Below are positions 33,991 to 44,957 of a stretch of 64,000 nucleotides of DNA, piece after piece. The stretch spans positions 310,001-374,000 of the forward strand of contig CAJQUN010000496.1 in NCBI GenBank assembly GCA_907163345.1, given 5' to 3'. Source of the DNA: Haberlea rhodopensis (Eukaryota; Streptophyta; Magnoliopsida; Lamiales; Gesneriaceae). The notes under the pieces are model-generated. The model was not told where the DNA came from and searched no databases. It saw nothing but the letters and a program-made list of their open reading frames with translations. How positions within the stretch are numbered: the first letter of the stretch is position 1; each line of letters starts with the position of its first letter. Both the position numbers and the translations under genes were made by a program.

Positions 33991-34798
33991 AAGCTCTGTA
34001 AATGCGAGAAATCGCCATTTTCATGTACAGAACCCCACCAAACCACATTAAACTCAAAACACCTCAACTCAAAACATTAAAAACACCAACATTACGCTAA
34101 AACAACCATCAACAACAACATAAACCAAAACCCAACCAAAAATACCATAGACCCAAACAAACCCATTTTATTACCCCAAAATACAACCCCATTTCATAAC
34201 CAAACTTCATAAAATTAACAAGGAGGAACCTATACCTCTATTGGGCTTCAAATCTCACCAAGAAATCAAGCAACCAAGATTTTTGCAAAGTTTCCTCTTC
34301 CTTTCCTTGTTTCAGACGTGAAAGTGGGTTTTTGGAAGGGTTGGGAGAGTTGTTTGATAAAAGTGATGGGAGGGGTGAGTTAATGGGATATAAGTGGGTT
34401 TTTAAAATAACTTGGTACCCCATTAATTAGCATGATGTTATAAAATATCCCTAACTTGATATTTTAAAAGCATTTCCAAGGATGCACCAAAACTCCAATT
34501 AAAACATGATTTACCCAAAAATTATTACCCACCACAAATAAATCATGCCATGAATCACTTTCCCAACATGCATCACATGCAACCTGAAATGCATTACCAG
34601 GTCACTCCCATCATGTGACTAAGCATTCCACCATAATAATTAATTCCAACACTAAATTAATTAACACCATAAATACCAAATAAACATAATCAATGCCCAT
34701 ATGCATATAATCATTTCGGGGATATCACAATACTCTCTTACTTATGCGATTTCGTCCTCGAAATCGCATGCACTTACCAATCCGAAACTAAATATAAA

Positions 34799-35412
34799 TC
34801 ACATACCAGAAAATAGTTCCAGGTAGTGCTGCACCATATGCCGCTCCATCTCCCACGTGGCCTCCTCGACACCCCTGCGATCCCACTGAGCCTTGACCAT
34901 CGGTATCACCTTGTTCCGAAGTCTGCGATCAGTTCTATCAAGAATCCTGACTGGCCGTTCCATGTAGGACACATCAGAATCTAACTGCACTCAGAAGGCT
35001 GCAACACATATGACGGATACGGCTCATACTTACGCAACATAGATACATGGAACACGTCATGAATACCAGACAATGACGGTGGCAGGGCCACACGGTAAGC
35101 AAAGGTACCAATGCGCTGCAAGATCTCAAATGACCCAACATACCTTGGAGATAATTTCCCGCGCATACCAAACCGAACAACACCTCTGAAAGGTGCGATC
35201 TTCAAAAATACCTTGTCTCCCAACTGAAATTCCAACGGTATCCGTCGTTTATTTGCATAAGTTGTCTGCCTGTCCTGGGCTGCCTTCATTTTCTGTCGGA
35301 TAACCTTTACCTTATCCTCCATCTCCCAAATAAACTCGGGTCCTCCAACTGATTTACTGGTCAAATCATCCCAGTGTAATGACAACCTACAACCGACCAT
35401 ACAAAGCCTCAA
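34799..35412 (-). pseudogene. G1 integrase C-terminus and chromodomain-like end
   Basis: The 34981-35412 frame includes KAAQDRQTTYANKRRIPLEF, LKIAPFRGVVRFGMRGKLSP, YVGSFEILQRIG (GPY/F module with Ser for Pro) and IHDVFHVSMLRKYEP. A one-base slip near 34985 moves to the frame 34799-34990 with SYMERPVRILDRTDR and VKAQWDRRGVEEATWE, the chromodomain-like segment by which chromoviruses are thought to favour heterochromatin. The stop falls at 34799, next to the polypurine region. Confidence 0.8.
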
Positions 35413-35833
35413 ATGGAGCCATATGAATACTCGCTTGATATCTATTGTTGTATGAGAACTCTACCAAGGCCAATGAATCTTGCCAAGGAGTATCAAACTC
35501 CAATACACATGCCCGTAGCATGTCCTCGAGCGTCTGTATAGTAAGCTCGGTCTGACCATCCGTCTGGGGATGATATGTCGTGCTCAATCTTACTTCAGTA
35601 CCGAAAGCTGACTGAAGACCTCCCCAAAAGTGAGATGTGAATCGCGGATATCGGTCAAACACAATAAACACTGGAATCCAATGCAGTCTCACTATATCCC
35701 GGACATACAACTGAGCCATCCTCAAGTATGTGCTATACGGAATAAAGTGAGCTACTTTCGTCATCCTGTCCACGATCACCCAGATCGCATCAAATCCCGA
35801 AGCCGTCCTCGGTAAGTGGGTCACAAAGTCCAT
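35387..35833 (-). pseudogene. G1 integrase catalytic core
   Basis: MDFVTHLPRTASGFDAIWVIVDR carries the first catalytic Asp; FDRYPRFTSHFW replaces the usual SDRDPRFTS but keeps the second Asp; DGQTELTIQTLEDMLRAC keeps the Glu. The frame is open for 148 residues. The H2C2 zinc region upstream (about 35840-36087) is present only in broken frames (for example around 35930-35960). Confidence 0.85.
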
Positions 35834-36087
35834 AGATATGTGTTCCCACTTCCATTACGGTATCTCTAAGCTCCTTAGCTCGCCACTAGGTCTCTGCCTC
35901 TCTGCCTTAACCTGCTGACATATTAAACACCTCTTGATAAAAGCGATCACATCACGCTTCATCCATTTCCACCAAAATTGATCACATCAATCCTTATACA
36001 TTTTCCTCCCGCCTGGTGGACACCAAATCGGCTGCTATGAGCCCGTTGTAATATCCCACGACGCAACTCGTACGTACTCGGAACTAC

Positions 36088-36447
36088 TCAACGGTTACCC
36101 AATCTCAAAGAACCGTCTTCAGCCACTCTGAATTTTGACGGCTGCCCATGAAGTACCAACGATGACCATCTCTGAATCTCATCATCTACCTTCTGGGCTC
36201 TCCTGATATTCTCATAAAGGTCTGGCTCTGCCAATAAAGTCGATACCCATACCGGTGATGTATCCACATCAAAATCATAGCCTAGATGGCAATAAGAAGT
36301 CATCATAGCCGATAGATGTATGGCGTCCTCCGCAGTACTCTTCACCTTCCGACTCAAGGCGTTTGCTGTCAAGTTTGCTTTCCCAGGATGGTACTCTATT
36401 TTATAGTCATAATCCTTGAGTAAATCCACCCATCTCCTCTGCCTCAT
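36088..36447 (-). pseudogene. G1 RNase H C-terminus and connection to integrase
   Basis: [20 protein letters not shown] and [11 protein letters not shown] are the standard end of gypsy RNase H (the usual VADALSRK reads LTANALSRK). It is followed by a variable linker. A stop at the start separates it from the RNase H piece upstream. Confidence 0.8.
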
Positions 36448-36604
36448 ATTCTGCTCCGCCTAGTAAATAGGTACTTCAAACTCTTATGGTCCGTAAAAAT
36501 GGTAAACGACGTACCATACAAGTAATGTCGCCAAATCTTCAAAGCAAAAATGATGCCGCCAGCTCCAAATTGTGCACTGGATACTTGGCAGCATGCGGCT
36601 TCAA

Positions 36605-36862
36605 CTACCTCGATGCATAAGCTACCACATGCTTATCCTGCATCAGTACACATCCCAAGCCCTGTAGTGATGCATCAGTGTATAGAACAAATCCCTTGTT
36701 CTCGGTGGGAATCAATAACACAGGCGTTGTCGTCAACCGGTGCTTCAACTCCTGGAAGCTCTGCTCACAAGCCTCAGACCAATAGAATGGTACTCCTTTT
36801 TGAGTCAACTGTGTCAGAGGCTTAGCAATCTTAGAAAATCCTTCGACGAAGCGTCGATAATA
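36605..36862 (-). pseudogene. G1 RNase H N-terminus
   Basis: The frame 36605-36808 shows FYWSEACEQSFQELKHRL, then FVLYTDASLQGLGCVLMQ, with the catalytic Asp in TDAS, and VVAYASR before a stop. An in-frame stop also parts it from the RT end at about 36860. Confidence 0.8.
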
Positions 36863-37500
36863 TCAGGCCAAACCGAGAAAGCTCCGTATCTCAGGCACAG
36901 GAGTGGGTGCAGACCACTCCATCACAACCTCTATCTTCCTGGGATCCACCGATATCCCACTGCTAGAGATAACATGCCCAAAAAACACCACGCTGCTCAA
37001 CCATAATTTGCACTTGCTGAGCTTGGCAAACAACTGACTATCTCTGAGGATCTGGAGCACTGTCCTTAAGTGTCTCACGTGCCCCTCCTCACTCCGAGAG
37101 TAGATGAGTATGTCGCCAATAAACACTATAACGAACTGGTCAATATATGGTTGGAACACCCGGTTCATCAAACTCATAAAGACAGTCGGGGCATTCGTCA
37201 CACCGAACATCATAACCAAGAACTCGTAGTGCCCATACCGAGTCCGGAATGCTATCTTCGGAACATCCTCCTCCCTGACCCGTATCTGATGGTAACCTGA
37301 CCTCAAGTCAATCTTGCTATACAACTTAGTACCCTGCAACTGATCAAATAAATCGTCAATTCTTGGGAGAGGATACTTGTTCTTCACCGTGCCTTATTCA
37401 GTTGTCGGTAATCGATGCACAAACGCATCGAACCATCCTTCTTTTTAACGAATAGAACTGGCGCGCCCCAAGGCGATACTCTAGGGCATATATATCCTTT
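36863..37500 (-). pseudogene. G1 reverse transcriptase with a damaged active site
   Basis: From 37387 the frame reads [55 protein letters not shown] and, at the active site, [13 protein letters not shown]. The family has F/Y-I-D-D there; here the first Asp of the pair is Gly, which should abolish polymerisation. RT start motifs lie in another frame at about 37390-37500. The piece ends at a stop after RSFLGLA (36863). Confidence 0.88.
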
Positions 37501-37820
37501 GTCAAGGAGCTTCTGTAACTGCTAATTCCCTTAACTCCGCAGGTGCCATCCTATAAGGGGCACGAGAAATAGCGGACGTTCCCGGTAATAACTCAATCCC
37601 AAACTCGACCTCCCTAGTCGGTGGGAACCGTGGAATTTCCTACGGAAACACATTAGCAAATTCTACTACCACGGGTACATCCTCAACCCTTAACTCTTAA
37701 TTCTTTCCCGCCATGTCCACGGCATAGATTGAATAGCCAGTGTGTCCACGTTCCATAATCGGGACATTTTGACTACAGATATCAACGGAATCTTTGCACG
37801 AGAATCGTCCCATAGAAAAT

Positions 37821-38129
37821 TCACTGAATCCCCATATCAGATCGGAACCGCACCGTTCTCTGTCGGCAATCCACCACTGCTTGATATTTGTTCGGAATAT
37901 TGATGCCCACAATGCAATCGAAGTCCAACATACCCAATACAATCAAATCTGTCTTCAACTCATTGCCCTCAAAATAAATGAGGCAGTCGGCAAGAAATTG
38001 GTCAGCAACAACACTCTTCCCAGTGGGTGTCGAGACCATAAGAGGCGTGGGTAACAGAGACGTGCGCATAAGATGTATTTCCACGAAATTCCCAGACACA
38101 AAGGAATGAGAGGCACCTGTATCTATCAA
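37821..38129 (-). pseudogene. G1 aspartic protease
   Basis: MIDTGASHSFVSGNFVEIH carries the D-T-G active site; LGMLDFDCIVGINIPNKYQA is the typical flap-distal segment of Tekay proteases. It overlaps the gag frame by four bases in another frame. After 37821 the frame closes; 37501-37820 holds the protease-RT linker in broken frames (for example around 37560-37640). Confidence 0.85.
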
Positions 38130-39193
38130 AATAAGAGCGAGGTACGTAAATAAATGACAGTACCAGCTATAACTTCTTCTGGAGCCGCCGTAGCCTGCTC
38201 CCTTGTCAAAGCATACACCTGCCCTTGAGGTTGTCCCATCGCCTGACCTCCCAATTGTCGATGCACCACCGGTTGCCTCTGCTGCACTGACCCACTAGTG
38301 AACCTTCCTCTGCATTCCCTGAGATCTATTTGACCATCACTGTTCTGACAAAACCGAGCTATGTGACCCTTGCCACATTTGTAACAAGCCGAACATTCAC
38401 GCATGTGATGTGGTCCTCCACAGAAGTGACATTTCACTACTCCACTCCTACTTACTTGAGTTTGCCCTCTATTGGTAGGTTCACTACCCCTCCGGTTATC
38501 AACTCGCCTTCCACCAAACCGAGAAGAAGAAGAAGGAGCCCCACGAGGTTTAAATGATTCTCCTTGCGGCCTCAGATTATTAGATACCGGCCTCGGTGGT
38601 GGAACGTGTGGGGGTACAACGTCCGTGTAAGAACTCACTCCTATCTCCGCCAGTTCCTCTCTAGTAAGAGCATCTTCAAAAGAGGTGGGGTTGTTGGAGA
38701 TAACCCGATCAAATAGTTCTGGCCTCAATCCCTTCAAGAAATGCCTCATCTTGGCATGCCCATTTGTAGTGATATGAGGAACATACCTTAACAGTGATGA
38801 ATAATGCATGGCATAGTCCAAGACCGTCATGCTCCCTTGCTTCAGATTCGTGAATTCATCCTCTTTCATCTGCCTAGTAGTAGCAGAAAAGTGCCGGTTT
38901 AGAAACCGGGTTTTGAATAAAGTCCAGTCTATCAACATGCCCTGAGCCCTCAGCTCCATCACTGTCGTCTTCCACCACATGGAAGAATTATTTGCTAGTT
39001 GGAACTCTGCCAGCCTCAACCATGCAGTCCTAGCGCAAGGTGCAGACACAAATATCTGCTCAATTCTTTCTAGCCATTCCTCAGCTTCCTCCCATGTCTC
39101 TGTCCCCTCAAATCTGGGCGGATGGAAAGTCAGAAATTGTGTCAGACTTAATTCCCCAGGCAATAACAATTGTGCTATCGGTTCCACGCCCAC
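38126..39193 (-). CDS. G1 Gag
   Basis: This is the longest open frame of G1 (355 residues). It has the Retrotrans_gag core (FHPPRFEGTETWEEAEEWLE near residue 22, then WLRLAEFQLANNSSMWWKT and MTVLDYAMHYSSLLRYVP), an Arg/Ser/Gly-rich linker, and two zinc knuckles near residue 255-285. The first, CHFCGGPHHMREC, is regular. The second, CYKCGKGHIARFC, lacks one residue between Cys and His. The ORF is intact, but the element cannot complete its cycle because pol is broken. Confidence 0.85.
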   Translation of the reverse strand: MGVEPIAQLLLPGELSLTQFLTFHPPRFEGTETWEEAEEWLERIEQIFVSAPCARTAWLRLAEFQLANNSSMWWKTTVMELRAQGMLIDWTLFKTRFLNRHFSATTRQMKEDEFTNLKQGSMTVLDYAMHYSSLLRYVPHITTNGHAKMRHFLKGLRPELFDRVISNNPTSFEDALTREELAEIGVSSYTDVVPPHVPPPRPVSNNLRPQGESFKPRGAPSSSSRFGGRRVDNRRGSEPTNRGQTQVSRSGVVKCHFCGGPHHMRECSACYKCGKGHIARFCQNSDGQIDLRECRGRFTSGSVQQRQPVVHRQLGGQAMGQPQGQVYALTREQATAAPEEVIAGTVIYLRTSLLF

Positions 39194-39507
39194 GGCCGCT
39201 GGCGGTAGAGGATTCGTCTAAGCAATACTTGCATTCACACTTCCTACATCGCCTACCTCCTCATTGAGGTTCCCCAAATTTATGGCTGTCATGCTGTAAT
39301 ACAAGGGTTAACAACAATTCCAAAACAATATATATGCTATACAGTTAGATAACATGAATACCAATAAGCATGTTAGTATAACAATTTTATACACAAATAT
39401 GCACCACATGCATAAACATGCTCAAATATAAACACCTAGCCAACAAGTTGCTATGGTTACCCTTCACTCATTCCCGGGTTCTTTAACCACTACTCTGATA
39501 CCACTAA
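39194..39507 (-). other. G1 leader with PBS
   Basis: The PBS TGGTATCAGAGTAGTGG (minus) lies at 39487-39503, a few bases from the 5' LTR. The short leader (about 290 bases) to gag holds no array like those of G2 and G3. Confidence 0.8.
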
Positions 39508-41667
39508 TGTAAGGATCCTAGTTCCTTAAGTGTAGATTTAGGTACAATAAGAACTAAGCATGCAGAATCAGAGTATAAAAATTTCGTGTTGATGCCCGAG
39601 CTATTAAGATTACATTACCAAAATAAAATTCCAAAAGGATTAATTACATTCCCAAACAATGAATGTTAATCATATAGCTTTACACTACTCCTAGAGTAGA
39701 GACTATACAAAAGAATCACGATCTGCTATACCAAAAGCACTCCTCACTAGCTCATGCATCAACCCGTCCTTAACCCTTCCTGCCAAAATGTACCTACAGG
39801 AGCAACCCCAAACCCATGAGCAGTAACAAACCATATTCACAATAATATGATTGTAATATAGATATGCATAAACCGTAAATACGCATCACTTCCTGTATTT
39901 AATACATTTAATGCTCCCTTTGGTTGTTCCTGTACCACAATCATAATCAATAGATTATAACACCAATAATGTATGTCATGACATGCATCCATTCCATGAA
40001 TACCATATCAAATTTCCAAGTCTTATTATATCAGTGGCATAATACCCATCGCGTTAACATGATAGCGGAAATACCCCTCGCTTAGACAATCCCAGCGGCA
40101 ATAATATCCCTCGCTATAATATGATAGCGGTCGTGTTCTTCGCTTCATATTAGCGGTAAATATTCTCTCATCGCTACGGTATGACAACGGAAAGTATTCA
40201 CATCGGTACGCCACTAGCGGCAAGTATTCTTCATCAGTGTAATATAATCTCAACTTGCAATCACATGCACCAATGAATCCAATGAGTGTATGCAACCATA
40301 ATGCATAACGAAATTCATGTATGCAACACCAATGCATAACCATTGTATGTATGAAACCATAATGCATAGCCCAACAAATAGATGCAACCAAAATGCATAA
40401 TCCAATACGTAAAATACGTTTTATCGTCCAATGCTACGTCTCACTACGTACCTTTGTACCAAAATGTGGAGATGCCGTAGGACTTTATCTCCTTGGTTGT
40501 ATTGCCACCTAGGATGGTTCTACACATTCACACAAACCAATATAGAAATTATGAACCAATACCAAAAATTCCATCAAAATAGCCAAAAACCAAAAACACC
40601 ACATTTTCAAGACTCGCGATCGATCGGCCCTTGCGCTCGATCGAGCGCGAGCTGACCACCCGACGCCCAACACCTTGCTGCCCTTCTCGATCGATCGAGA
40701 TGTCCACACCGATCAATCGAGAAATTGCCTCGATCGATCGGGAGTTCATCTCGATTGATCGAGGAGACCAATGCAGTCCCGCCTGTAGCTCTGCCGAGCT
40801 CGATCGATCGAAAGTCATGCCCGATCGATCGATCGGGAGTTCATCTCGATCGATCGAGGAGACCAATACAGTCCCGCCTGTAGCTCTGCCGAGCTCGATC
40901 AATCGAAAGTCATGCTCGATCGATCGAGAAGCTCTGTAAATGCGAGAAATCGCCATTTTCTTGTACAGAACCCCACCAAACCACATTAAACTCAAAACAC
41001 CTCAACTCAAAACATTAAAAACACCAATATTACTCTAAAACAACCATCGACAACAACATAAACCAAAACCCAACCAAAAATACCATAGACCCAAACAAAC
41101 CCATTTTATTACCCCAAAATACAAACCCATTTCATAACCAAACTTCATAAAATTAACAAGGAGGAACCTATACCTCTATTGGGCTTCAAATCTCACCAAG
41201 AAATCAAGCAACCAAGATTTTTGCAAAGTTTCCTCTTCCTTTCCTTGTTTCAAACGTCAAAGTGGGTTTGGGGAAGGGTTGGGAGAGTTGTTTGATAAAA
41301 GTGATGGGAGGGGTGAGTTAATGGGATATAAGTGGGTTTTTAAAATATCTTGGTACCCCATTAATTAGTATGATGTTATAAAATATCCATAACTTGATAT
41401 TTTAAAAGAATTTCCAAGGATGCACCAAAACTCCAATTAAAACATGATTTACCCAAAAATTATTACCCACCACAAATAAATCATGCCATGAATCACTTTC
41501 CCAACATGCATCACATGCAACCTGAAATGCATTACCAGGTCACTCCCATCATGTGACTAAGCATTCCACCATAATAATTAATTCTAACACTAAATTAATT
41601 AACACCATAAATACCACATAATCATAATCCATGCCCAAATGCATATAATCATTTTGGGGATATCACA
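39508..41667 (-). repeat. G1 5' LTR (2160 bp)
   Basis: It is colinear with the left LTR but about 87 bases longer, chiefly because a segment inside the palindrome cluster is duplicated. The copies begin with GGAGTTCATCTCGAT at about 40741 and 40836. Confidence 0.9.
40617..40930. repeat. CGATCGATCG palindrome cluster with internal duplication, G1 5' LTR
   Basis: It has the same blocks as at 33774-33990 but a roughly 95-bp unit occurs twice in tandem, and one block has grown to CGATCGATCGATCGG. Confidence 0.9.
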
Positions 41668-41672
41668 ATGGT

Positions 41673-42400
41673 CACTCGGTAGAATTCAACCAGCACAAGT
41701 GCAATCAGACCTATCGATGGTAGTACACTGCTTGTAGGAAGAAGGCATGAGAACACGTATAAGATTGACTGGAACCTTAATCATCCTACCTCTCCTATTT
41801 GCTTTGCTGGGTTGAATAATTCCAAAAACTGGCTTTGGCACAAGCGATTGAGTCACTTAAATTTTAAAATTATTACCAGTATGTGTAAGCTTGATTTAGT
41901 CATTGGACTGTCCCAAATAGAGTTCTCAAAAGATATGATCTGCTCTGCATGCCAACTTGGTAAGCAAATCAGATCTTCCTTTAAGAACAAATGGAGTAAA
42001 TCTTCTTCTCGGTGCCTAGAGTTGCTGCATATGGATCTTTTCGGTCATATACCAGTAACAAGTCTAGGGGGAATGAAGTATACCCTGGTGTTAATAGACG
42101 ATTACTCTCATTTTACGTGGGTCTTGTTTCTAAGGGGCAAAGATCAGGCTAGTCAAAAGCTGATCAAACTACTGAAAAGACTACAAAATGAGAAATCATG
42201 TGGGATAGATTAAATTCGTAGTGATAAAGGTATCGAATTTATCAATCAATCACTCGTATCATATCTAGATGGCCTTGGTATCAAACATGAATACTCTGCT
42301 ACAAGAACTCACTGCAAAATAGAGTTGCAGAGCGTAGGAACCGCACTTTGAAAGAAGCTGTGCGAACTATGCTGGTCCACAAGCACTGCACCCAGCAACA
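41673..42400 (+). pseudogene. C1 integrase (truncated by internal deletion)
   Basis: After the ATGGT duplication the protease-integrase spacer resumes. From 41812 WLWHKRLSHLNFKIIT and CSACQLGKQIRSSFKNK form the H2C2 zinc domain, then LLHMDLFGHIPVTSLGG (first Asp) and YTLVLIDDYSHFTWVLFL. A stop at 42211 follows the RLQNEKSCGI segment. Beyond it, broken frames show RSDKGIEFIN (second Asp) and VAERRNRTLKEA (Glu). The stretch between that motif and the RT start is much shorter than in intact relatives, so most of the C-terminal domain is gone. Confidence 0.82.
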
Positions 42401-42530
42401 ATGAAAATGTTAAACTCACTCCTGCTGCAGTAGATGGAACTAACGAAAAAGATGCGTCAATCAAATCTCCTGAGCTGCCCACTCATATTCATCCAAATGA
42501 AGAGCTCAACCTGGACCTCCGCTCCGGTGG

Positions 42531-43546
42531 ATGAAGGATCATCCTCCCGGGCAGGTCATAGGTAACCCTGCTGCTCCTCTACGCACCAGAGGACAGATGA
42601 TTAATGAATTTCTTCATACTGCATTCATATCTCACATAGAACCCAAAAAGATTGATGATGCTATGTTAGACCCAAGATGGGTAGAAGCAATGCAGGAAGA
42701 ACTTAATCAATTTGAGCGAAAAAAAGTATGGCACTTAGTACCACATCCACCGCATCACACTGTAATAGGTACCATATGGGTATTTCGAAATAAATTACGA
42801 AAATGGTGTTGTTATCAGGAATAAAGCAAGATTAGTTGCACATGGATACAGACATGAAGAAGGCATTGATTTCGATGAAACTTTTGCTCATGTAGCTCGA
42901 TTAGAAGCCATTCGCATATTTCTTGCATTTGCTGCTTTTAAAGATTTTAAAGTCTATCAGATGGATGTTAAGAGTGTGTTTCTTGACGGCAAACTCCAGG
43001 AAGAAGTTTATATTGCGCAACCTCCTGGATTTGAAAGCCATCAGCAGCCTTCGACTATTTTTCAACTGAACAAAGCTTTGTATGGTTTAAAACAAGCTCC
43101 CCACGCATGGTATGAAACTCTGTCAAAATATTTGACTGAGCACAACTTTACCATTGACGGTGGACACGACCCTGTTTAAATTCACAAAGGGTGACCATAC
43201 TCTGCTGGTTCAGATTTATGTTGATGATATTATTTTTGGCAGTACTAACTCAAAACTTTGCGAAAGATTTTCAAAAATAATGCACGATCAGTTTGAGATG
43301 AGCATGATGTGAGAATTATAATTTTTCTTAGGATTGCAAGTCAAGCAATCCAGTGAGGAAATTCTAATAACTCAGTCTAAATATACCAAAGAACTGCTGA
43401 AGAAGTATGGGATGAGTACCAGCTCAGCAGCTGCCACTCCAATGAGCTCATCTGCCAAACTCGACTTGGATGATTCAGGCATACCAGTCGAAGTAACAAT
43501 GTATCGTGGTATTATTGGATCCTTACTCTACTTGACAGCCAGCTGA
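42531..43546 (+). pseudogene. C1 reverse transcriptase
   Basis: The pieces are MLDPRWVEAMQEELNQFER (start of the RT region), then after a frameshift near 42800 [20 protein letters not shown], and from 42961 [20 protein letters not shown] and [19 protein letters not shown]. After another shift at about 43180 the catalytic VDDIIFG (about 43215-43240) is intact. An in-frame TGA near 43309 precedes FFLGLQVKQS. The last frame (43334-43546) holds YTKELLKKYGMSTSSAAATP and MYRGIIGSLLYLTAS. The core catalytic residues are kept, but the chain is broken at least four times. Confidence 0.85.
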
Positions 43547-43555
43547 CCTGACATA

Positions 43556-44161
43556 ATGTTTGCGGTCTGTATGTGTGCTCGTTTCCAAGCCAATCCTAAG
43601 CAATCACACTTCACTACAGTCAAAAGGATTCTCAAATATCTAAAAGGCACAGAAAATGTTGGTCTCTGGCATCCAAAAGATTCAACGTTTAATCTGATTG
43701 GATATTCAGATGCTGACTACGCAGGGTTCAAAATTGATAGGAAAAGTACCAGTGGATATTGTCAATTTCTTGGAGATCGATTAATCTCATGGGGTTGCAA
43801 GAAGCAGACATCCATCGCAACGTCTACTGCAGAGGCAGAATACCTTGCTGCTGGAAGCTGTTGTGCTCAACTACTATGGATTCAACAACAACTACGGGAC
43901 TATGGAATTGAATCCACTGAAGCACCAATCTTTTGTGACAATACATCTACCATAGCTATCACGTACAACCCTGTTCTTCATACTCGCACCAAGCATATTG
44001 ACATCGGTCATCATTTCATTCGAGATCACATAATGAAGAAGGAGATTCGGCTAGAGTACATATCCACCGAACAACAAGCCGATATCTTCACAAAACCCTT
44101 ACCGGACGCTAAGTTCTCCTACTTTTGGAATATTCTTGGCTTAATTGAAATAACCCCTTAA
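43556..44161 (+). pseudogene. C1 RNase H
   Basis: The open frame of 201 residues includes FNLIGYSDADYAGFKIDRKS (Asp), TSTAEAEYLAAGSCCAQLLW (Glu) and APIFCDNTSTIAITYNP (Asp), the copia RNase H triad, then HTRTKHIDIGHHFIRDH and ADIFTKPL at the end. It closes with the natural pol stop after ITP. It is separated from RT by a stop near 43543. Confidence 0.9.
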
Positions 44162-44729
44162 TTGTGCTTATTTCTGTATGATGAATTTAGGGGGAATTAC
44201 TTATTAGAAACTGCATGAATTTAGGGGGAATTTTAATTAAAGGGGACTTTTATGTCTATCAAAGGTCTATCAATGCTTAGCTTGTAAACAATAGTCTGTT
44301 GCACTAGATGCTACCTTACCAGTAGGACTCTACATATCAGTAGACTTTACCACATATGCCTTGATGACAATAATCTTTGATACTTACCAACCAACTGGAA
44401 CGTCAGAATTCAAATTTAATTTTATAAGAATAATAAATTATCTCGATCCCACCCAAATCATGTCCTTTTATCTGCATTTTTAAACAATTCTAACTCGTTA
44501 GATGAACGCCACGTATCCATGTGTCCTCTCATCATTAGTACAACGTTACATCTACCCTCTCTCTTTAACCGCCCTTACCATTTTCAGATTTTTTTACCCG
44601 TACCTCTTCAAAAAATTACTGTGCTAACTTTTTCTCGACGAATTTTACTCTTCAGATCATCAGATTCTCAGTTTCTACACTCAAATATCGAAGATTAGTC
44701 AGTCAAGCTTTGTTGCAAACGCTATCCAT
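44162..44729 (+). other. C1 pol-ORF3 spacer with internal polypurine repeats
   Basis: GAATTTAGGGGGAATT occurs twice (about 44185 and 44217), followed by AAAGGGGAC. These look like a duplicated internal polypurine tract at the pol end. The rest is AT-rich and non-coding up to the ORF3 start. Confidence 0.6.
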
Positions 44730-44957
44730 GTGGACTTTCACTCAATTTCTACCATCACTGATGAAGACATAAAGGATGTTTTTCAAAAGGTGGATACCTC
44801 TGGACTCTTGGTTATACTCAGTCAGGCACCTACCTTCTATAAAGAGGCTCTCCAAGAATTTTACGCCATTGCAAGGATAGTGGTCAACTCAGTGGTGGCC
44901 TCCATCTCTAGCCAGTCTATCACCATTAGTCAACTGGACTTTTCCACCCACCTAAGT
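44730..44957 (+). pseudogene. C1 ORF3, N-terminal part (interrupted by G3)
   Basis: The frame starts MDFHSISTITDEDIKDVFQK and contains FYKEALQEFYAIARIVVNSVV and DFSTHLS before the TAAGT target duplication of G3. The protein sense resumes at 53904. This ORF follows pol in the sense direction. I recall similar wording from predicted proteins in Lamiales annotations, but I cannot search here. Function unknown. Confidence 0.6.

Larger units (their letters stand above)
32657..34729 (-). repeat. G1 3' LTR (2073 bp)
   Basis: Minus-strand ends are TGTGATATCCCCG and GGTCCTTACA. It contains AGCGG...CGCT inverted repeats (33190-33390) and a CGATCGATCG cluster (33774-33990). Confidence 0.9.
32657..41667 (-). 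mobile_element. G1, Tekay-type chromovirus (Ty3-gypsy), TSD ATGGT
   Basis: LTRs lie at 32657-34729 and 39508-41667, with ATGGT duplicated at 32652-32656 and 41668-41672. On the minus strand the order is 5' LTR, PBS (39487-39503), gag (39193-38126), protease, RT, RNase H, integrase, chromodomain-like end (34799), polypurine tract (34730-34744), 3' LTR. Gene order and the C-terminal chromodomain-like segment define a chromovirus. All pol domains are present but split by stops and frameshifts, and the LTRs are visibly more diverged than those of G2 or G3. Confidence 0.92.

Noticed and set aside
33681..34057. Arg/Ser/Ile/Asp-rich frames (IDRSIE-type) here and at 40509-40995, 18014-18375 and 15181-15465
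   Set aside because: They are translations of the CGATCGATCG palindromes; the same wording appears on both strands because the core is self-complementary.
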